Virus record (IMG/VR): IMGVR_UViG_3300024475_000182
Location: 1-31,120 of that record
Length of the DNA: 31,120 nucleotides
Strand: one strand, 5' to 3'
DNA from: a virus
Under the pieces are notes generated by a model. That model worked only from the letters and a program-made list of their open reading frames with translations. It did no database searches and was not told where the DNA came from. This document shows, one piece after another, positions 18,574-28,274 of this stretch. A program made the position numbers and the translations under genes. Each line of letters opens with the position of its first letter. The first letter of the stretch is position 1.

Positions 18574-19705
18574 GATACTAGCAAGAAGTCCTTATTGGAT
18601 TAATGCAACAGCTACAGGTTTAATAAATGCTTCTATAGAGCTATGGGTTTATGAAGGAGTAATGGTAGATGATAGACCAACCACACCTAGCTACACTATA
18701 ACCTCTACTGTTACGGATACTCCTAACAATGTATATTGGGATATTTCTGATTTAGCAAAAGACTTTATAAATACAAAATACCATCCTACTGTTGATTCTG
18801 CTTCTGTATGGGTTGACTACAGAATTACCACAGTAACAGACACAGGGACAACTCAAGGCTCAATACAGAGTGGAGATTATGCTGTTTATGGATATTCTTA
18901 CTATGAGGATGGTTATAACTTTGCTCCTGTTAATGGTTGTCTTATGGACAGTGATATAATATACAAGCTAGAAGACAATGACGTATCTATTCCTTTAGCT
19001 AGAAGACTGTTTAAGGATATATCTTTTTTTAACGGAGATGAGCTAGTGCATTCTGTAGTAAACGAACCTCCTTCTGATTGGAATGACTCAGATGAAATGA
19101 TAGAATACTTTGGATTAGATAATTACGATAGCTTTCAGCAAAGAATATATTCTAACGGTGGCACTTTTGAAACCAATAAGTGTATAGAGGCGTTTTTAGA
19201 TGAGCAAGAAATATATCCTGTTACAAAAGTAGTTGTTTCTTCTTATGACTCTTCTGTCCCATTAAGAACAATAATTGTAGAAAACATAAGCGAATGCAAA
19301 TACACTCCTTATAAGATAATATTTAGAAATAAATATGGTGCTAAACAAGAATTATGGTTCTTTAAGGCATCTAGACTATCTATGCAAGTCGAGAGAGAGC
19401 AGTATCAAGGTAATACAATAAAAGATTACAGGAGTGGAAATATATCATCTCACAGGAATGTAAACTTTGCTACTACATCCAAAGAAACATTAACTATAAA
19501 TAGTGGTTTTGTTCCAGAGGAATTTAATGAGGTGTTTAAGCAACTTATGCTTAGTGAGCAGGTGTGGATAGATTACAAGCAACAAGTATTGCCAATAAAT
19601 GTATCTAACCAAACCATAGACTACAAGACTAAACTAAATAATAAACTAATAAATTACACAATAGACGTAGAATTTTCTTTTAATACAACAAATAACGTTA
19701 GGTAG
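18566..19705 (+). CDS. Tail-tip structural protein (Dit-position), 379 aa
   Basis: Opens with the A-R-S-P-Y-W segment found in Bacteroidota phage tail proteins as I recall them, then Ser/Thr-rich beta strands (TPSYTITSTVTD, SVWVDYRITTV) and a second beta-rich half (KIIFRNKYGAKQELWFF). No enzyme motif is visible. Followed without a gap by the large FN3 protein. Likely a baseplate or distal-tail component; Dit-like placement is by synteny. Confidence 0.5.
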   Translation: MSKILARSPYWINATATGLINASIELWVYEGVMVDDRPTTPSYTITSTVTDTPNNVYWDISDLAKDFINTKYHPTVDSASVWVDYRITTVTDTGTTQGSIQSGDYAVYGYSYYEDGYNFAPVNGCLMDSDIIYKLEDNDVSIPLARRLFKDISFFNGDELVHSVVNEPPSDWNDSDEMIEYFGLDNYDSFQQRIYSNGGTFETNKCIEAFLDEQEIYPVTKVVVSSYDSSVPLRTIIVENISECKYTPYKIIFRNKYGAKQELWFFKASRLSMQVEREQYQGNTIKDYRSGNISSHRNVNFATTSKETLTINSGFVPEEFNEVFKQLMLSEQVWIDYKQQVLPINVSNQTIDYKTKLNNKLINYTIDVEFSFNTTNNVR

Positions 19706-22700
19706 ATGAAAAACTTAGAGCTTTACATAAGTAATGAAAGAGTTGACTTGTTTGATTTTGAGGCAATAAACTTAAATCAAAAGATAAAGGATGTTAGAGA
19801 TATTAGTAAGATTTTTACGGACTACTCTCAATCATTTAAAGTACCTGCTTCATCAAACAATAACAAGATATTTAAACATTACTACAACTTTGGTATTCAA
19901 GATGGTTACGATGCTAGATTTAAAGCTGATGGATTAATTAAGGTAGGTGGCGCAGACTTTAGATTTGGAAAGGTAAGGTTAGATGGTGTTGATATGAGGG
20001 AAAACAAACCCTTTGCTTATAGGCTTGTGTTCTTTGGAACTACAGTAAATCTTGGAGGTATACTAGGGGATGATAAATTATCAAATTTAGATTATTTAAA
20101 TAAGTTTAATCACGCATACGACTATAATACTGTTAGAAATGGTTTTATTACAGGCTTACAATACGACTCAACTTCGGAGTCAATGATTACTGGTGTTGCA
20201 GGAGATATCGTGTATCCATTTATATCTTGCTACTCTTATTATTATTACGACTCAACTTCAGAAGACCACGGACAACTAGATATAGTACCTCCTAGTAGAA
20301 ACTTACACAAACATAGTGGTACAGCACATAACGGAATAGACTATAGAGATTTAAAACCATCTATAAAGGTAAGACACATAATAAATGCTATAGAAGCTAA
20401 GTATAGTGGATTGTTTTTTGATAAGACTTGGCTAGACACACCTCCTTTCAATGAACTTTACTTGCATCTTCATAGAGATAAAGGCTTTTTAAGTGCAGTA
20501 GAAAATTCTGAAAGAGTATTTACTCAGCAAGACTTTGGGGTTAACTTGGATTTAGGTAATATTGTTACTAACGAATATGATAGCTACACTTTAACGTATA
20601 GTATAAGTCCTGTATCTGGAACAGGTAATTATAGTTTAAGAGTTGTAGATACACGTTCTGGAGAAACGTTAGGTTATTCTAATAACTTAAACGGAGATGG
20701 TAGTTTAGTCATAGACTATAGTGTTTTGTCTTCTGAAGACCCTAGAAATTGGAACTTAAACTTCTACATAACAACAGATAGCGATTCTGACTTAGATACC
20801 TTTAATGCTTCTTTAGATATAACCAAAAAATTTGCTGTATTTTATCTTGGAACGTTTGTTCAGTATTCTTTTACGGATTTCAGTTATACAAGTCCTAATT
20901 CTCCAGAAACAACAGCTTCAAATGTAGTTGTAACAAGTCAAATACCAGAGATGAAGATTATAGACTTCTTACAATCAATATTTAAGATGTTTAACCTAAC
21001 AGCTTATTTCCAAAGAGATGAAGGAGTTCCGTCAAAGAGTAGGATAATGATAGAGCCACTAAACACCTACTATTCTAGTGGAGGAGTAATAGATATATCT
21101 GATTATGTAAATATAGATGAAACTGATATTTCAAGGTCTCCGATATATTCTGAAATAAACTTTAAGTACGATAAACCTAAGACTTTTGGTATAAAAAACC
21201 AAAACGAATTACTAGATGACGAGTTTGGAGATTTAACTAGAGACAATAGGGATTTAGATAACTTTGTTTCTGATGGAGGAAAGTACGATATCAAGTTAGG
21301 TTTTGAACATTTATTATACGAAAGAACTACAGACCCTAATAATGTAAATTATACAACACCGATACAGTATGGTTGGTTAGTAGATGATAATCAGAACACA
21401 GTAAAGACAAATCCAATAATACACTTTGTTGTTTCTACAGGAGTTAATACAACTAACTACCCTGTAGCTTTTACTGGAAATGTAAGTCCAACTACAAATC
21501 CTTTGATAGGACAATATTACAGACCTAGTAATGTTAATTCTGGTGGTTCTCAGACGCTAAACTTCAACATCGAATATGATGAGTTTACTGGGTTGGAAAA
21601 TACAAACAGTTTATACAATTCATTTTATTCTTCTTATGTTGAAAAGGTTTTTAATCCATCAACTAGATTGTTTAAAACAAAAGCTATGCTTCCTTTAAGT
21701 ATATTGCTTAGGTATAAGTTAAATGATGTTTTTAGAATAAATGGATTAGATTATAATATAAACCAATTAAAAACAAACCTGTTAACTGGTAAGTCTGATA
21801 TAGAATTGGTTAGTGGAAACTTCGCTGAAGAAGTAGCTCCAGATGCTCCATTCGATATTGTTATAGCTAATAGAAATGCAAATACAATTACAATAGAATG
21901 GTCTATACCAACAACAGGAATTAGAGCTGTCTACTACAAGTCTTACGTTAATAATGTTGAGGTAGATTTTGGAGAAATAACTTATACAGGAAGTACTCCA
22001 AACACACCTAGCTCATTACTGAAGAACTTAGAGACAGGTGTATCTTATAACATACAAGTTTCTTCGCTAAGTATAGATTTAGCTGAGTCTCAAAGGTCGG
22101 AAACATTAACAGCTTCAACAACTACAAATTCAGTTACTCCATCTGACCCATCAAACCTAGCTGTAGTTAGCGTTACAGATAATTCAGTAAGATTAGGTTG
22201 GAGTCTATCTTTTTTTGATGTTAATGCAGGAGAGACAGGTTACAGTATTTATGGAAGAATAGGAAATTCTGGAGACTTCTTATTTCATTCAAATGTATCT
22301 AGTGAGGAATTTGGAGATTTACAAAATAAATATGATGTCACAGGATTAAGTGCTGGAGTTCAATATCAGTTTAAAGTTAGAGCTTTTGATACTTTTGCAG
22401 CTCAGCCTAATTCTGGATTTAGTAATACTGTAACAACTCAAACTACAGATGTAACAGATTTAGTTCCTCCAAATGTTCCTACAGAGTTTACAGCAAGTAA
22501 TATTACTGCAACAAGCGTAACCCTTTCTTGGTTAGCTTCCTTTAATCCAGATGGCACTCCTGCGTCTGGCTATAAGCTTTATCAAGGAACTACATTAATA
22601 GCAAATTTAACGACAACTACGACTTATAACGTTACAGGATTAACAAGTGGAACTCTTTATAAGTTTTTTGTGTCAGCTTATGATGCTAACGGAAATGAAA

Positions 22701-22738
22701 GTGATACTAATGGACCACTAAATGTAACAACACTATAA
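19706..22738 (+). CDS. Large tail-tip/receptor-binding protein with three FN3 domains, 1010 aa
   Basis: The N-terminus MKNLELYISNERVDLF followed by KIKDVRDISKIFTDYSQSF and VPAS is the entry signature of a Bacteroidota phage tail protein family placed at the tail tip (Tal-like). Residues 1-700 are beta-rich with hydrophobic strands. Three fibronectin type III-like domains close the protein, at about 711-808, 809-915 and 920-1010. Each shows the V-T-L-S-W or I-T-I-E-W strand and a terminal GTLYKFFVSAYD-type strand. FN3 repeats on tails commonly assist weak binding to cell-surface glycans. No lytic domain is visible. Confidence 0.65.
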   Translation: MKNLELYISNERVDLFDFEAINLNQKIKDVRDISKIFTDYSQSFKVPASSNNNKIFKHYYNFGIQDGYDARFKADGLIKVGGADFRFGKVRLDGVDMRENKPFAYRLVFFGTTVNLGGILGDDKLSNLDYLNKFNHAYDYNTVRNGFITGLQYDSTSESMITGVAGDIVYPFISCYSYYYYDSTSEDHGQLDIVPPSRNLHKHSGTAHNGIDYRDLKPSIKVRHIINAIEAKYSGLFFDKTWLDTPPFNELYLHLHRDKGFLSAVENSERVFTQQDFGVNLDLGNIVTNEYDSYTLTYSISPVSGTGNYSLRVVDTRSGETLGYSNNLNGDGSLVIDYSVLSSEDPRNWNLNFYITTDSDSDLDTFNASLDITKKFAVFYLGTFVQYSFTDFSYTSPNSPETTASNVVVTSQIPEMKIIDFLQSIFKMFNLTAYFQRDEGVPSKSRIMIEPLNTYYSSGGVIDISDYVNIDETDISRSPIYSEINFKYDKPKTFGIKNQNELLDDEFGDLTRDNRDLDNFVSDGGKYDIKLGFEHLLYERTTDPNNVNYTTPIQYGWLVDDNQNTVKTNPIIHFVVSTGVNTTNYPVAFTGNVSPTTNPLIGQYYRPSNVNSGGSQTLNFNIEYDEFTGLENTNSLYNSFYSSYVEKVFNPSTRLFKTKAMLPLSILLRYKLNDVFRINGLDYNINQLKTNLLTGKSDIELVSGNFAEEVAPDAPFDIVIANRNANTITIEWSIPTTGIRAVYYKSYVNNVEVDFGEITYTGSTPNTPSSLLKNLETGVSYNIQVSSLSIDLAESQRSETLTASTTTNSVTPSDPSNLAVVSVTDNSVRLGWSLSFFDVNAGETGYSIYGRIGNSGDFLFHSNVSSEEFGDLQNKYDVTGLSAGVQYQFKVRAFDTFAAQPNSGFSNTVTTQTTDVTDLVPPNVPTEFTASNITATSVTLSWLASFNPDGTPASGYKLYQGTTLIANLTTTTTYNVTGLTSGTLYKFFVSAYDANGNESDTNGPLNVTTL

Positions 22739-22739
22739 T

Positions 22740-22880
22740 ATGTTAAAAGATATAATAGATTTATTAAACGAAGATGATTGGCTAATATCTGATGAGGATA
22801 TATTAATAGCTAAAGGAAAATATCAATCCATTACAAACTGGAAAGAATTTAAGTACAACATAAAACAAAGAAGATTATAA
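22740..22880 (+). CDS. Small acidic-to-basic hypothetical protein, 46 aa
   Basis: Lies exactly between the tail-tip and tape-measure genes. Acidic helix (MLKDIIDLLNEDDWLISDED), then a basic end (KYNIKQRRL). Could be a small tail assembly factor; otherwise unknown. Confidence 0.5.
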   Translation: MLKDIIDLLNEDDWLISDEDILIAKGKYQSITNWKEFKYNIKQRRL

Positions 22881-22881
22881 G

Positions 22882-25056
22882 ATGGCAGAAGAAAATAAGA
22901 TTTTATACAGAATTACTGTAGACGCAAAAACTGCAACAGGTACTATATCAAATATGTCTGGTGGGTTTAAAAGGACTCAAATAGCTGTAGAAGACCTTAA
23001 TGAGGTTTTAGGAGAGATGAACGGAGAGATGTCAAGAACTACTGGAGGTATCGGTAGGACTATGGCTTCGTTAAAAAGGCAGAGGTCTAATTTACAAATA
23101 AACAGTAAAGAATATCAGAATGTGACAAAATCGATGAGATTCTATCAGAGTCAAATGGATATGTCTACTGGAGCAACTGGTTCTGCATCTTCTGCTGCTA
23201 TGGAATTAGGTAGGGTTTTATCTGATGCACCTTATGGTATTAGAGGTGTTGCGAATAACATTTCTCAGTTTGCTTCTCAAATGGCTTTTGCTGCTAAATC
23301 AACAGGTAGTTTAAGATTAGCTGTTAAAGACTTATTTAAAGCTTTAACTGGACCTTTAGGTATATTACTAGCTATACAAGGTGTTATTGCTGTTATTGAG
23401 AAAATGTCAATGTCTAAAAAGAAAGCTAAGGAAGATTCTGAGAACCTAAATAAAGCATTAAAGAATGAAATTAAAACACTAGAAGGTTACGAATCTGTTT
23501 TAAACAATGCAAACTCTAGTTTAGAGGATAGAAACGGGGCTATAATGGCTGCTATAGCTGGTAATAAGAAATACGCTAAATCTATACTAGAAGGAAATGA
23601 TACGTTGGTTGGTCAAGAATCTGCACTTAAAGCCTTACTTGAAGAAAAGAAAAAGCAATTAGAATTAGACAATAAACTTAAAGAATTAAATCCCTTAAAC
23701 GAGAAGCTTAAAGAAGAAACTAGGTCTGTAGAATCATTAAAAGCTAAACTTGAAGAGTTAAAAAGTAGTCACATTAGGGTCGCAGCATCAGGTAAGGATG
23801 GAAGTGATGGAGCTATGAGGAGGTATTTAGAAGAAAGATTAGGATTGCAAGAACTTATAAATGACCTAGAAAGACAAAAGGAATTGCTAGATGAAATTCA
23901 AGGATTAGTTGAGCCACCTAGACAAGTTGTAGAACGCTCTGTAGAATGGTATAAGCAACAAATATCTTTCGCTGAAAAAACAAGAGAACAATTATCAACA
24001 AATAGCAAGGCTTACAGAGACCAAACAAAAGTTATAGAGGGGTTAATAAAAAAATTAGAAGAAATTACTGGAAAAAAAGGAGCTAAAAGAAAAAAAGTAG
24101 ATTATTTTGACTTTAAAGGATTAGAAGAGGGTCGTGGAAAGATTATAGATGAAATAATGAAGACTAATGAAAAAATAGCTTTATTATCTGCCAAAGACAA
24201 AAAGAGTAGACTTATAATACAAAGAGACTTTCATTTAAGAAGACTTATGGCTGTAGATGGAGCTAACTCTGAACTGGTTCAAGCGTATGAAAAATATTAC
24301 AGAAAGCTAATAGAAACAGCAGAAGAAGGAGAAATAAGTTTAGGCGAAATAGTATTGAAACCTCCAAGAACAGAAGGTGCTGACAAGTACGAGATAGCTG
24401 CTGTTAGACTACAAAAAGCTTCAGAAAACTACATTCAAGTTCAAAGTAGTTTAACTAGCTTTATGAGTGGGGAGTTTGACAGACAACTAACTATAGAGCA
24501 AAATAAAACAAATGCTTTAAATAACGAACTAAACCAGAGGCTTTTAAATGAGAATTTATCTAAAGATGAAAGAGAGAGAATACAATTACAGATAGGTCAA
24601 AATGATGAAAAGTTAAGAAAGAAGCAAGAACAGATAGAGAAAAAAAGATTTAGAATGAATAAGGCTGCTAATATAGCAGGTGCTTTAGTTAATACAGCTG
24701 CAGCAGCAGCAGGAGTTATGGCTGAAGCTAAAGGTGGGTTCTTTGCAAGGCTTTCTCAAGCCTTACCAACCATTGCTTTTGGATTAGCTCAAGTAGCTAC
24801 TATTGCTAGAACAAAGTTTCAGTCTTCAGCAGGTAGTGGAGGTTCAATAGGGGCAGCAGCAGGTCGAAGTGGTGGAGAAGGAGACTCTAGGGAGTTTAAC
24901 TTCAACTTAGCAGGAAGCACACAATCAAATCAACTAACACAATCAATAGCTAGTCAATTAAGCCAACCGATACAAACGTATGTGGTTTCATCAGAAATAA
25001 CTACTCAACAACAATTAGATTTAAATATAGCTAACACAGCAACAATAGGAGGTTAA
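22882..25056 (+). CDS. Tail tape measure protein, 724 aa
   Basis: The early block MELGRVLSDAPYGIRGVANN (about 109-128) is a conserved segment of Bacteroidota phage tape-measure proteins as I know them. Hydrophobic stretches lie at about 155-175 (LTGPLGILLAIQGVIAVIEK) and 594-650 (IAGALVNTAAAAAGVMAE). Long heptad-rich charged helices fill the rest. The protein sets tail length and is ejected with DNA. Using the usual rule of about 0.15 nm per residue, its length suggests a tail near 110 nm, consistent with a siphovirus. It follows, rather than precedes, the tip genes. Confidence 0.8.
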   Translation: MAEENKILYRITVDAKTATGTISNMSGGFKRTQIAVEDLNEVLGEMNGEMSRTTGGIGRTMASLKRQRSNLQINSKEYQNVTKSMRFYQSQMDMSTGATGSASSAAMELGRVLSDAPYGIRGVANNISQFASQMAFAAKSTGSLRLAVKDLFKALTGPLGILLAIQGVIAVIEKMSMSKKKAKEDSENLNKALKNEIKTLEGYESVLNNANSSLEDRNGAIMAAIAGNKKYAKSILEGNDTLVGQESALKALLEEKKKQLELDNKLKELNPLNEKLKEETRSVESLKAKLEELKSSHIRVAASGKDGSDGAMRRYLEERLGLQELINDLERQKELLDEIQGLVEPPRQVVERSVEWYKQQISFAEKTREQLSTNSKAYRDQTKVIEGLIKKLEEITGKKGAKRKKVDYFDFKGLEEGRGKIIDEIMKTNEKIALLSAKDKKSRLIIQRDFHLRRLMAVDGANSELVQAYEKYYRKLIETAEEGEISLGEIVLKPPRTEGADKYEIAAVRLQKASENYIQVQSSLTSFMSGEFDRQLTIEQNKTNALNNELNQRLLNENLSKDERERIQLQIGQNDEKLRKKQEQIEKKRFRMNKAANIAGALVNTAAAAAGVMAEAKGGFFARLSQALPTIAFGLAQVATIARTKFQSSAGSGGSIGAAAGRSGGEGDSREFNFNLAGSTQSNQLTQSIASQLSQPIQTYVVSSEITTQQQLDLNIANTATIGG

Positions 25057-25067
25057 AAACAATAATT

Positions 25068-25970
25068 ATGGAAGATTTAGACATCATAGAATTAATAATA
25101 GACGAAAACAATCTAGAGGATGGAATAGAAGCTATCTCGCTAGTAGAAAGTCCTGCAATAGAAGAAAACTTTGTAGCTTTAAGTAGACACAAAGTAGAAT
25201 TCAAATCTGTAGATGACGAGAAAAGAATTGTAGTAGGACTAGCTTTAGTTCCAGACAAAGAAATATTTAGGAAAAGTGGAGACTACGCTTACAAGATAAT
25301 GTTCTCTAAAGAGACTGTTAAGAAGGCATCTGAACTTTACCTTAAAAGACTAAAGAATAATAATGCTACTATAGAACACGAACTAGCAGTAAAAGGAGTA
25401 TCTCTTATAGAGTCTTGGATAGTAGAAGACCCTAATATGGATAAAACTAACTTATACAAGTTGGATGCTCCAGAAGGTGCTTGGGCTGTAGTTATGAAGA
25501 TTGACAACGATGAGATATGGGAAGACGTAAAGCAGGGTAAATATCTTGGATTTAGTATAGAAGGTTTCTTTAGTCAAAAAGAACAAGAGTTAGCTAAGCA
25601 AGAATTAAAGTCTTATAGTGACTATCCACAGTCTGCAACTAACAATGCTAAAAGAGCGTTAGCTTGGGTAGAAAAGAATGGCTGGGGAAGCTGTGGTACT
25701 CCTGTTGGAAAACAAAGAGCAAACCAACTAGCTAATAGAGAGCCACTAACTAGAGATACAATATCTAGAATGGCATCATTTAAAAGACATCAGCAACACA
25801 AAGATGTGCCTTATTCGGAAGGATGTGGTGGTCTTATGTGGGATTGCTGGGGAGGAACTAGTGGAGTTGAATGGGCAATAAACAAGCTAGAGAAGTTATC
25901 TTTGTCTGAAGAAGATACTGAAGCTTTAGCAGTATTAAATGAAATCCTAAACAAGTTAAAAGATGAGTAG
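25068..25970 (+). CDS. XkdF-like prohead protease with C-terminal accessory domain, 300 aa
   Basis: The N-terminal 175 residues fit the XkdF-type putative serine protease. Parts are ISLVESPAIEENFVALS (23-39), ATIEHELAVKG with candidate His104 and EGAWAVVMKID (136-146), then YLGFSIEGFF with candidate Ser163. It would trim scaffold and capsid proteins during head maturation. Residues about 183-275 form a separate Cys/Gly/Trp-rich domain (NGWGSCGTPVGKQRANQL, CGGLMWDCWGG) which, from memory, is attached to head proteins in Bacteroidota phages and has no known role. It directly precedes a scaffold-like and the capsid gene. Confidence 0.7.
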   Translation: MEDLDIIELIIDENNLEDGIEAISLVESPAIEENFVALSRHKVEFKSVDDEKRIVVGLALVPDKEIFRKSGDYAYKIMFSKETVKKASELYLKRLKNNNATIEHELAVKGVSLIESWIVEDPNMDKTNLYKLDAPEGAWAVVMKIDNDEIWEDVKQGKYLGFSIEGFFSQKEQELAKQELKSYSDYPQSATNNAKRALAWVEKNGWGSCGTPVGKQRANQLANREPLTRDTISRMASFKRHQQHKDVPYSEGCGGLMWDCWGGTSGVEWAINKLEKLSLSEEDTEALAVLNEILNKLKDE

Positions 25971-26103
25971 AAGAAGAGAACAAGAGTGGAGTAGAACATC
26001 TCCAAAGAACAAGAGAAGAGCTTGTCTATGTAAAGATGGTAGTAGATACAGTAGAGACTGTTGTAAAGGCAGAATGATTAATCAAGGTATTGGTAATATC
26101 TAA
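25963..26103 (+). CDS. Basic Cys-rich mini-protein, 46 aa
   Basis: Arg/Lys-rich start (MSRRREQEWSRTSPKNKRRA), then CLCKDGSRYSRDCCKGRMINQGIGNI in two parts: C-L-C (31-33) and D-C-C-K-G (42-46 minus the end). A C-x-C-K-D-G plus C-C pattern with an N-Q-G-I-G-N end recurs in head-gene clusters of Bacteroidota phages as I recall. It may be a minor head or DNA-binding component. Overlaps the protease gene by 8 bases. Confidence 0.55.
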   Translation: MSRRREQEWSRTSPKNKRRACLCKDGSRYSRDCCKGRMINQGIGNI

Positions 26104-26174
26104 ATCAAAAATACAACAATATTTATATTACTAGTTATTAGTGTTATAGAGTTATTAATAATAAATTTTAATTT

Positions 26175-26645
26175 ATGAAAAGTCCAAAAGAAATTGTAGA
26201 TGCTTTCAAAAGTATTTTACTTTCTTCTGAAGAAGTAGTTGAAACACCTGTAGAAGAGGTTGTTGAACTAGCTGAGGAAAAAGTAGAACAAGCTGAGGAA
26301 GTTATCGAAGAAGCTCCTATCGCAGAGGAAGAAGTTATTTCTGAAGATTCAGATATTGAGTCACTAAAAAAGAAATACGATTCTTTATACGAAGAGTTAG
26401 ATTCATTAAAGGCTTCTGTTAAGCAGATGATGGAAATCGTTTCTCCTTCAGAAGAGAAAGATGTTCCTGCTGAGTTATCAGAGGAAGTAGAAATTAAGGA
26501 AGAAGTTACTGAACTATCCGTAGAATCAGAAGAAATAGTACATTCTCCAGAAGCTCAAGTAGAGCAAAAACAACAACACTTATATTCACAAAGCAGAAGT
26601 AGAACTGTGAAAGATTCAATCTACAACAAACTATTTAATAAATAA
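26175..26645 (+). CDS. Scaffold-like acidic protein, 156 aa
   Basis: Extremely Glu/Val-rich, with many E-E-V repeats (about 20-55), one predicted coiled coil (KKKYDSLYEELDSLKASVKQMMEI, about 65-88) and a basic C-terminus (SRSRTVKDSIYNKLFNK). An acidic helical body with a basic capsid-binding end, directly between the protease and the capsid gene, is the usual scaffold design. No homology is claimed. Confidence 0.6.
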   Translation: MKSPKEIVDAFKSILLSSEEVVETPVEEVVELAEEKVEQAEEVIEEAPIAEEEVISEDSDIESLKKKYDSLYEELDSLKASVKQMMEIVSPSEEKDVPAELSEEVEIKEEVTELSVESEEIVHSPEAQVEQKQQHLYSQSRSRTVKDSIYNKLFNK

Positions 26646-26651
26646 AAAAAG

Positions 26652-27581
26652 ATGGCAACAACAACTTCAATTACAACAACTTACGCAGGAGAAAAAGCAG
26701 CAGGGTACATCTCAGCAGCTTTATTATCTGCAAATACTATCGAAAATGGTGGTATTACTGTTAAACCAAATGTAAAGTTCAAGCAAGTAATCAAGAGACT
26801 TTCTACCACAGACTTAATCGCTGATGGAAGCTGTGATTTCGCTGCTACTGATACTGTTACTTTAGACGAGAAAATATTACAACCAGAGGAATTCCAAGTA
26901 AACTTAAACTTGTGTAAATCTGATTTTAGAGATGATTGGGATGCAATATCTATGGGATATTCTGCATTTGACAACCTACCTCCTTCTTTCCAAGAGTTTT
27001 TAATCGCTGAGATTATTGCTAAGATTGCTGAAAAGAATGAGAAAAATATCTGGATGGGTGCTACTGCAACTGCTGGAGAATTTGACGGATTAGTAGCTTT
27101 AGCTACTGCTGATGCAACTGTAAATGACGTAGTAGGAACTACTATTACTGCTGCTAACGTAATCGCTGAAATGGGTAAAGTAGTAGATGCTATGCCTTCT
27201 GCATTATACGGAAAGTCAGATGTAAAATTATACGTTGCTCAAAACGTTTATAAAGCTTATGTAAGAGCTTTAGGAGGTTTTGGAGCTGCTGGAGTAGGAG
27301 CTGCTGGTTACGAATCAAAAGGAAATAACCAAGCTATCAACTCATTATTATTTGATGGAGTAGAGGTATTCTTAGCAAACGGATTAGACTCTAACTATAT
27401 GTACTTAGCTGAAGCTTCTAACATCTTCTTTGGAACAGGATTATTATCTGACCACAACGAAGTAAAAGTATTAGATATGGCTGATTTAGATGGTTCACAA
27501 AATGTACGTTTCGTAATGAGATTTACTGCAGGTGTACAACACGGATTTGGTTCAGACATCGTTCTTTACACTCCAGCTTAA
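26652..27581 (+). CDS. Major capsid protein (HK97-fold type), 309 aa
   Basis: Size and alternating strand-helix pattern suit a major capsid protein. It has a Thr-rich N-terminus (TTTSITTTYAGEKA), an N-arm-like first region and A-I-S-M-G-Y-S-A-F and L-I-A-E-I-I-A-K-I-A-E-K helices. A beta-rich P-domain-like end (VRFVMRFTAGVQHGFG) closes it. It follows scaffold and protease, as expected. Isoleucine is written mostly as ATC or ATT rather than the ATA common in neighbours, in line with high expression. A perfect hairpin follows. Confidence 0.75.
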   Translation: MATTTSITTTYAGEKAAGYISAALLSANTIENGGITVKPNVKFKQVIKRLSTTDLIADGSCDFAATDTVTLDEKILQPEEFQVNLNLCKSDFRDDWDAISMGYSAFDNLPPSFQEFLIAEIIAKIAEKNEKNIWMGATATAGEFDGLVALATADATVNDVVGTTITAANVIAEMGKVVDAMPSALYGKSDVKLYVAQNVYKAYVRALGGFGAAGVGAAGYESKGNNQAINSLLFDGVEVFLANGLDSNYMYLAEASNIFFGTGLLSDHNEVKVLDMADLDGSQNVRFVMRFTAGVQHGFGSDIVLYTPA

Positions 27582-27602
27582 TTAACTGATTATTAACAAT
27601 AA

Positions 27603-27624
27603 CCCTCCTCTTTTATGAGGAGGG
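27603..27624 (+). other. Strong hairpin after the major capsid gene
   Basis: CCCTCCTC (27603-27610) and GAGGAGGG (27617-27624) pair perfectly around TTTTAT. No T-run follows, so it may act as a stabilising 3' structure on the capsid message and allow read-through to 27647, rather than as a strict terminator. Confidence 0.7.
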
Positions 27625-27646
27625 ATATTAAAACCCAATACAACAA

Positions 27647-28180
27647 ATGGCTTGTGATTTAACATTAGGAAGAAAAGAAGTATGTAAAGATTCGGTTGGA
27701 GGTATAAAAGCTATCTACTTCTCGAATTTTGAAGATACTACTCCTGCTAGTTACACATTTGATGCTACTAATACAGATGTTATTGACGCTGTATCTGGAA
27801 CACCAAACGTATACAAGTATGAAGTAAGAGATGCTTCTTCTTTCACGCAAAATATTCAGTCTAGTGCTGAAACAGGAACTACTGCCTTCGAACAAGTAGT
27901 TGAATTGACCTTGAAAAAATTAACTGTTGATGACCATAAAGAATTAAAATTACTTTCTTATGGTAGACCAAGAGTTATCGTTCAAGACCAAAATGACAAT
28001 TACTTTTTAGCTGGATTTGAAAATGGCTGTCAAGTAACTGCTGGTACTATCGTAACAGGACAAGCAATGAATGACCTAAGTGGTTATACATTAACTTTAA
28101 CTGGTATGGAAAAGAAACCTGCTAACTTCTTAGACTCTGACCCTGCAACTGTAGGATTTACTGTTGTAGTTCAAGCATAG
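27647..28180 (+). CDS. Probable major tail (tube) protein, 177 aa
   Basis: Begins MACDLTLGRKEVCKDSVGGIKAIYF, familiar from Bacteroidota phage virion proteins. Strand-rich body with LTLKKLTVDDHKELKLL, GRPRVIVQDQNDNYFLAGFENG and TGQAMNDLSGYTLTLTG. The last stretch resembles the beta-sandwich of tail tube proteins. It is isolated between a capsid-side hairpin and a UUCG terminator, which fits a highly expressed stand-alone message. A head decoration protein is the alternative. Confidence 0.55.
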   Translation: MACDLTLGRKEVCKDSVGGIKAIYFSNFEDTTPASYTFDATNTDVIDAVSGTPNVYKYEVRDASSFTQNIQSSAETGTTAFEQVVELTLKKLTVDDHKELKLLSYGRPRVIVQDQNDNYFLAGFENGCQVTAGTIVTGQAMNDLSGYTLTLTGMEKKPANFLDSDPATVGFTVVVQA

Positions 28181-28208
28181 TTTTACGTTTACTTTATGTT
28201 TTTAGTTT

Positions 28209-28236
28209 AGGTCTACTTCGGTAGACCTTTTCTTTT
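28209..28236 (+). terminator. Intrinsic terminator with TTCG tetraloop
   Basis: AGGTCTAC (28209-28216), loop TTCG, GTAGACCT (28221-28228), then TTTCTTTT. A perfect 8-bp stem capped by a very stable UUCG loop. Confidence 0.9.
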
Positions 28237-28274
28237 ACAACAAAAACAAAAAAGTAAATATACGTTATAAGTTT

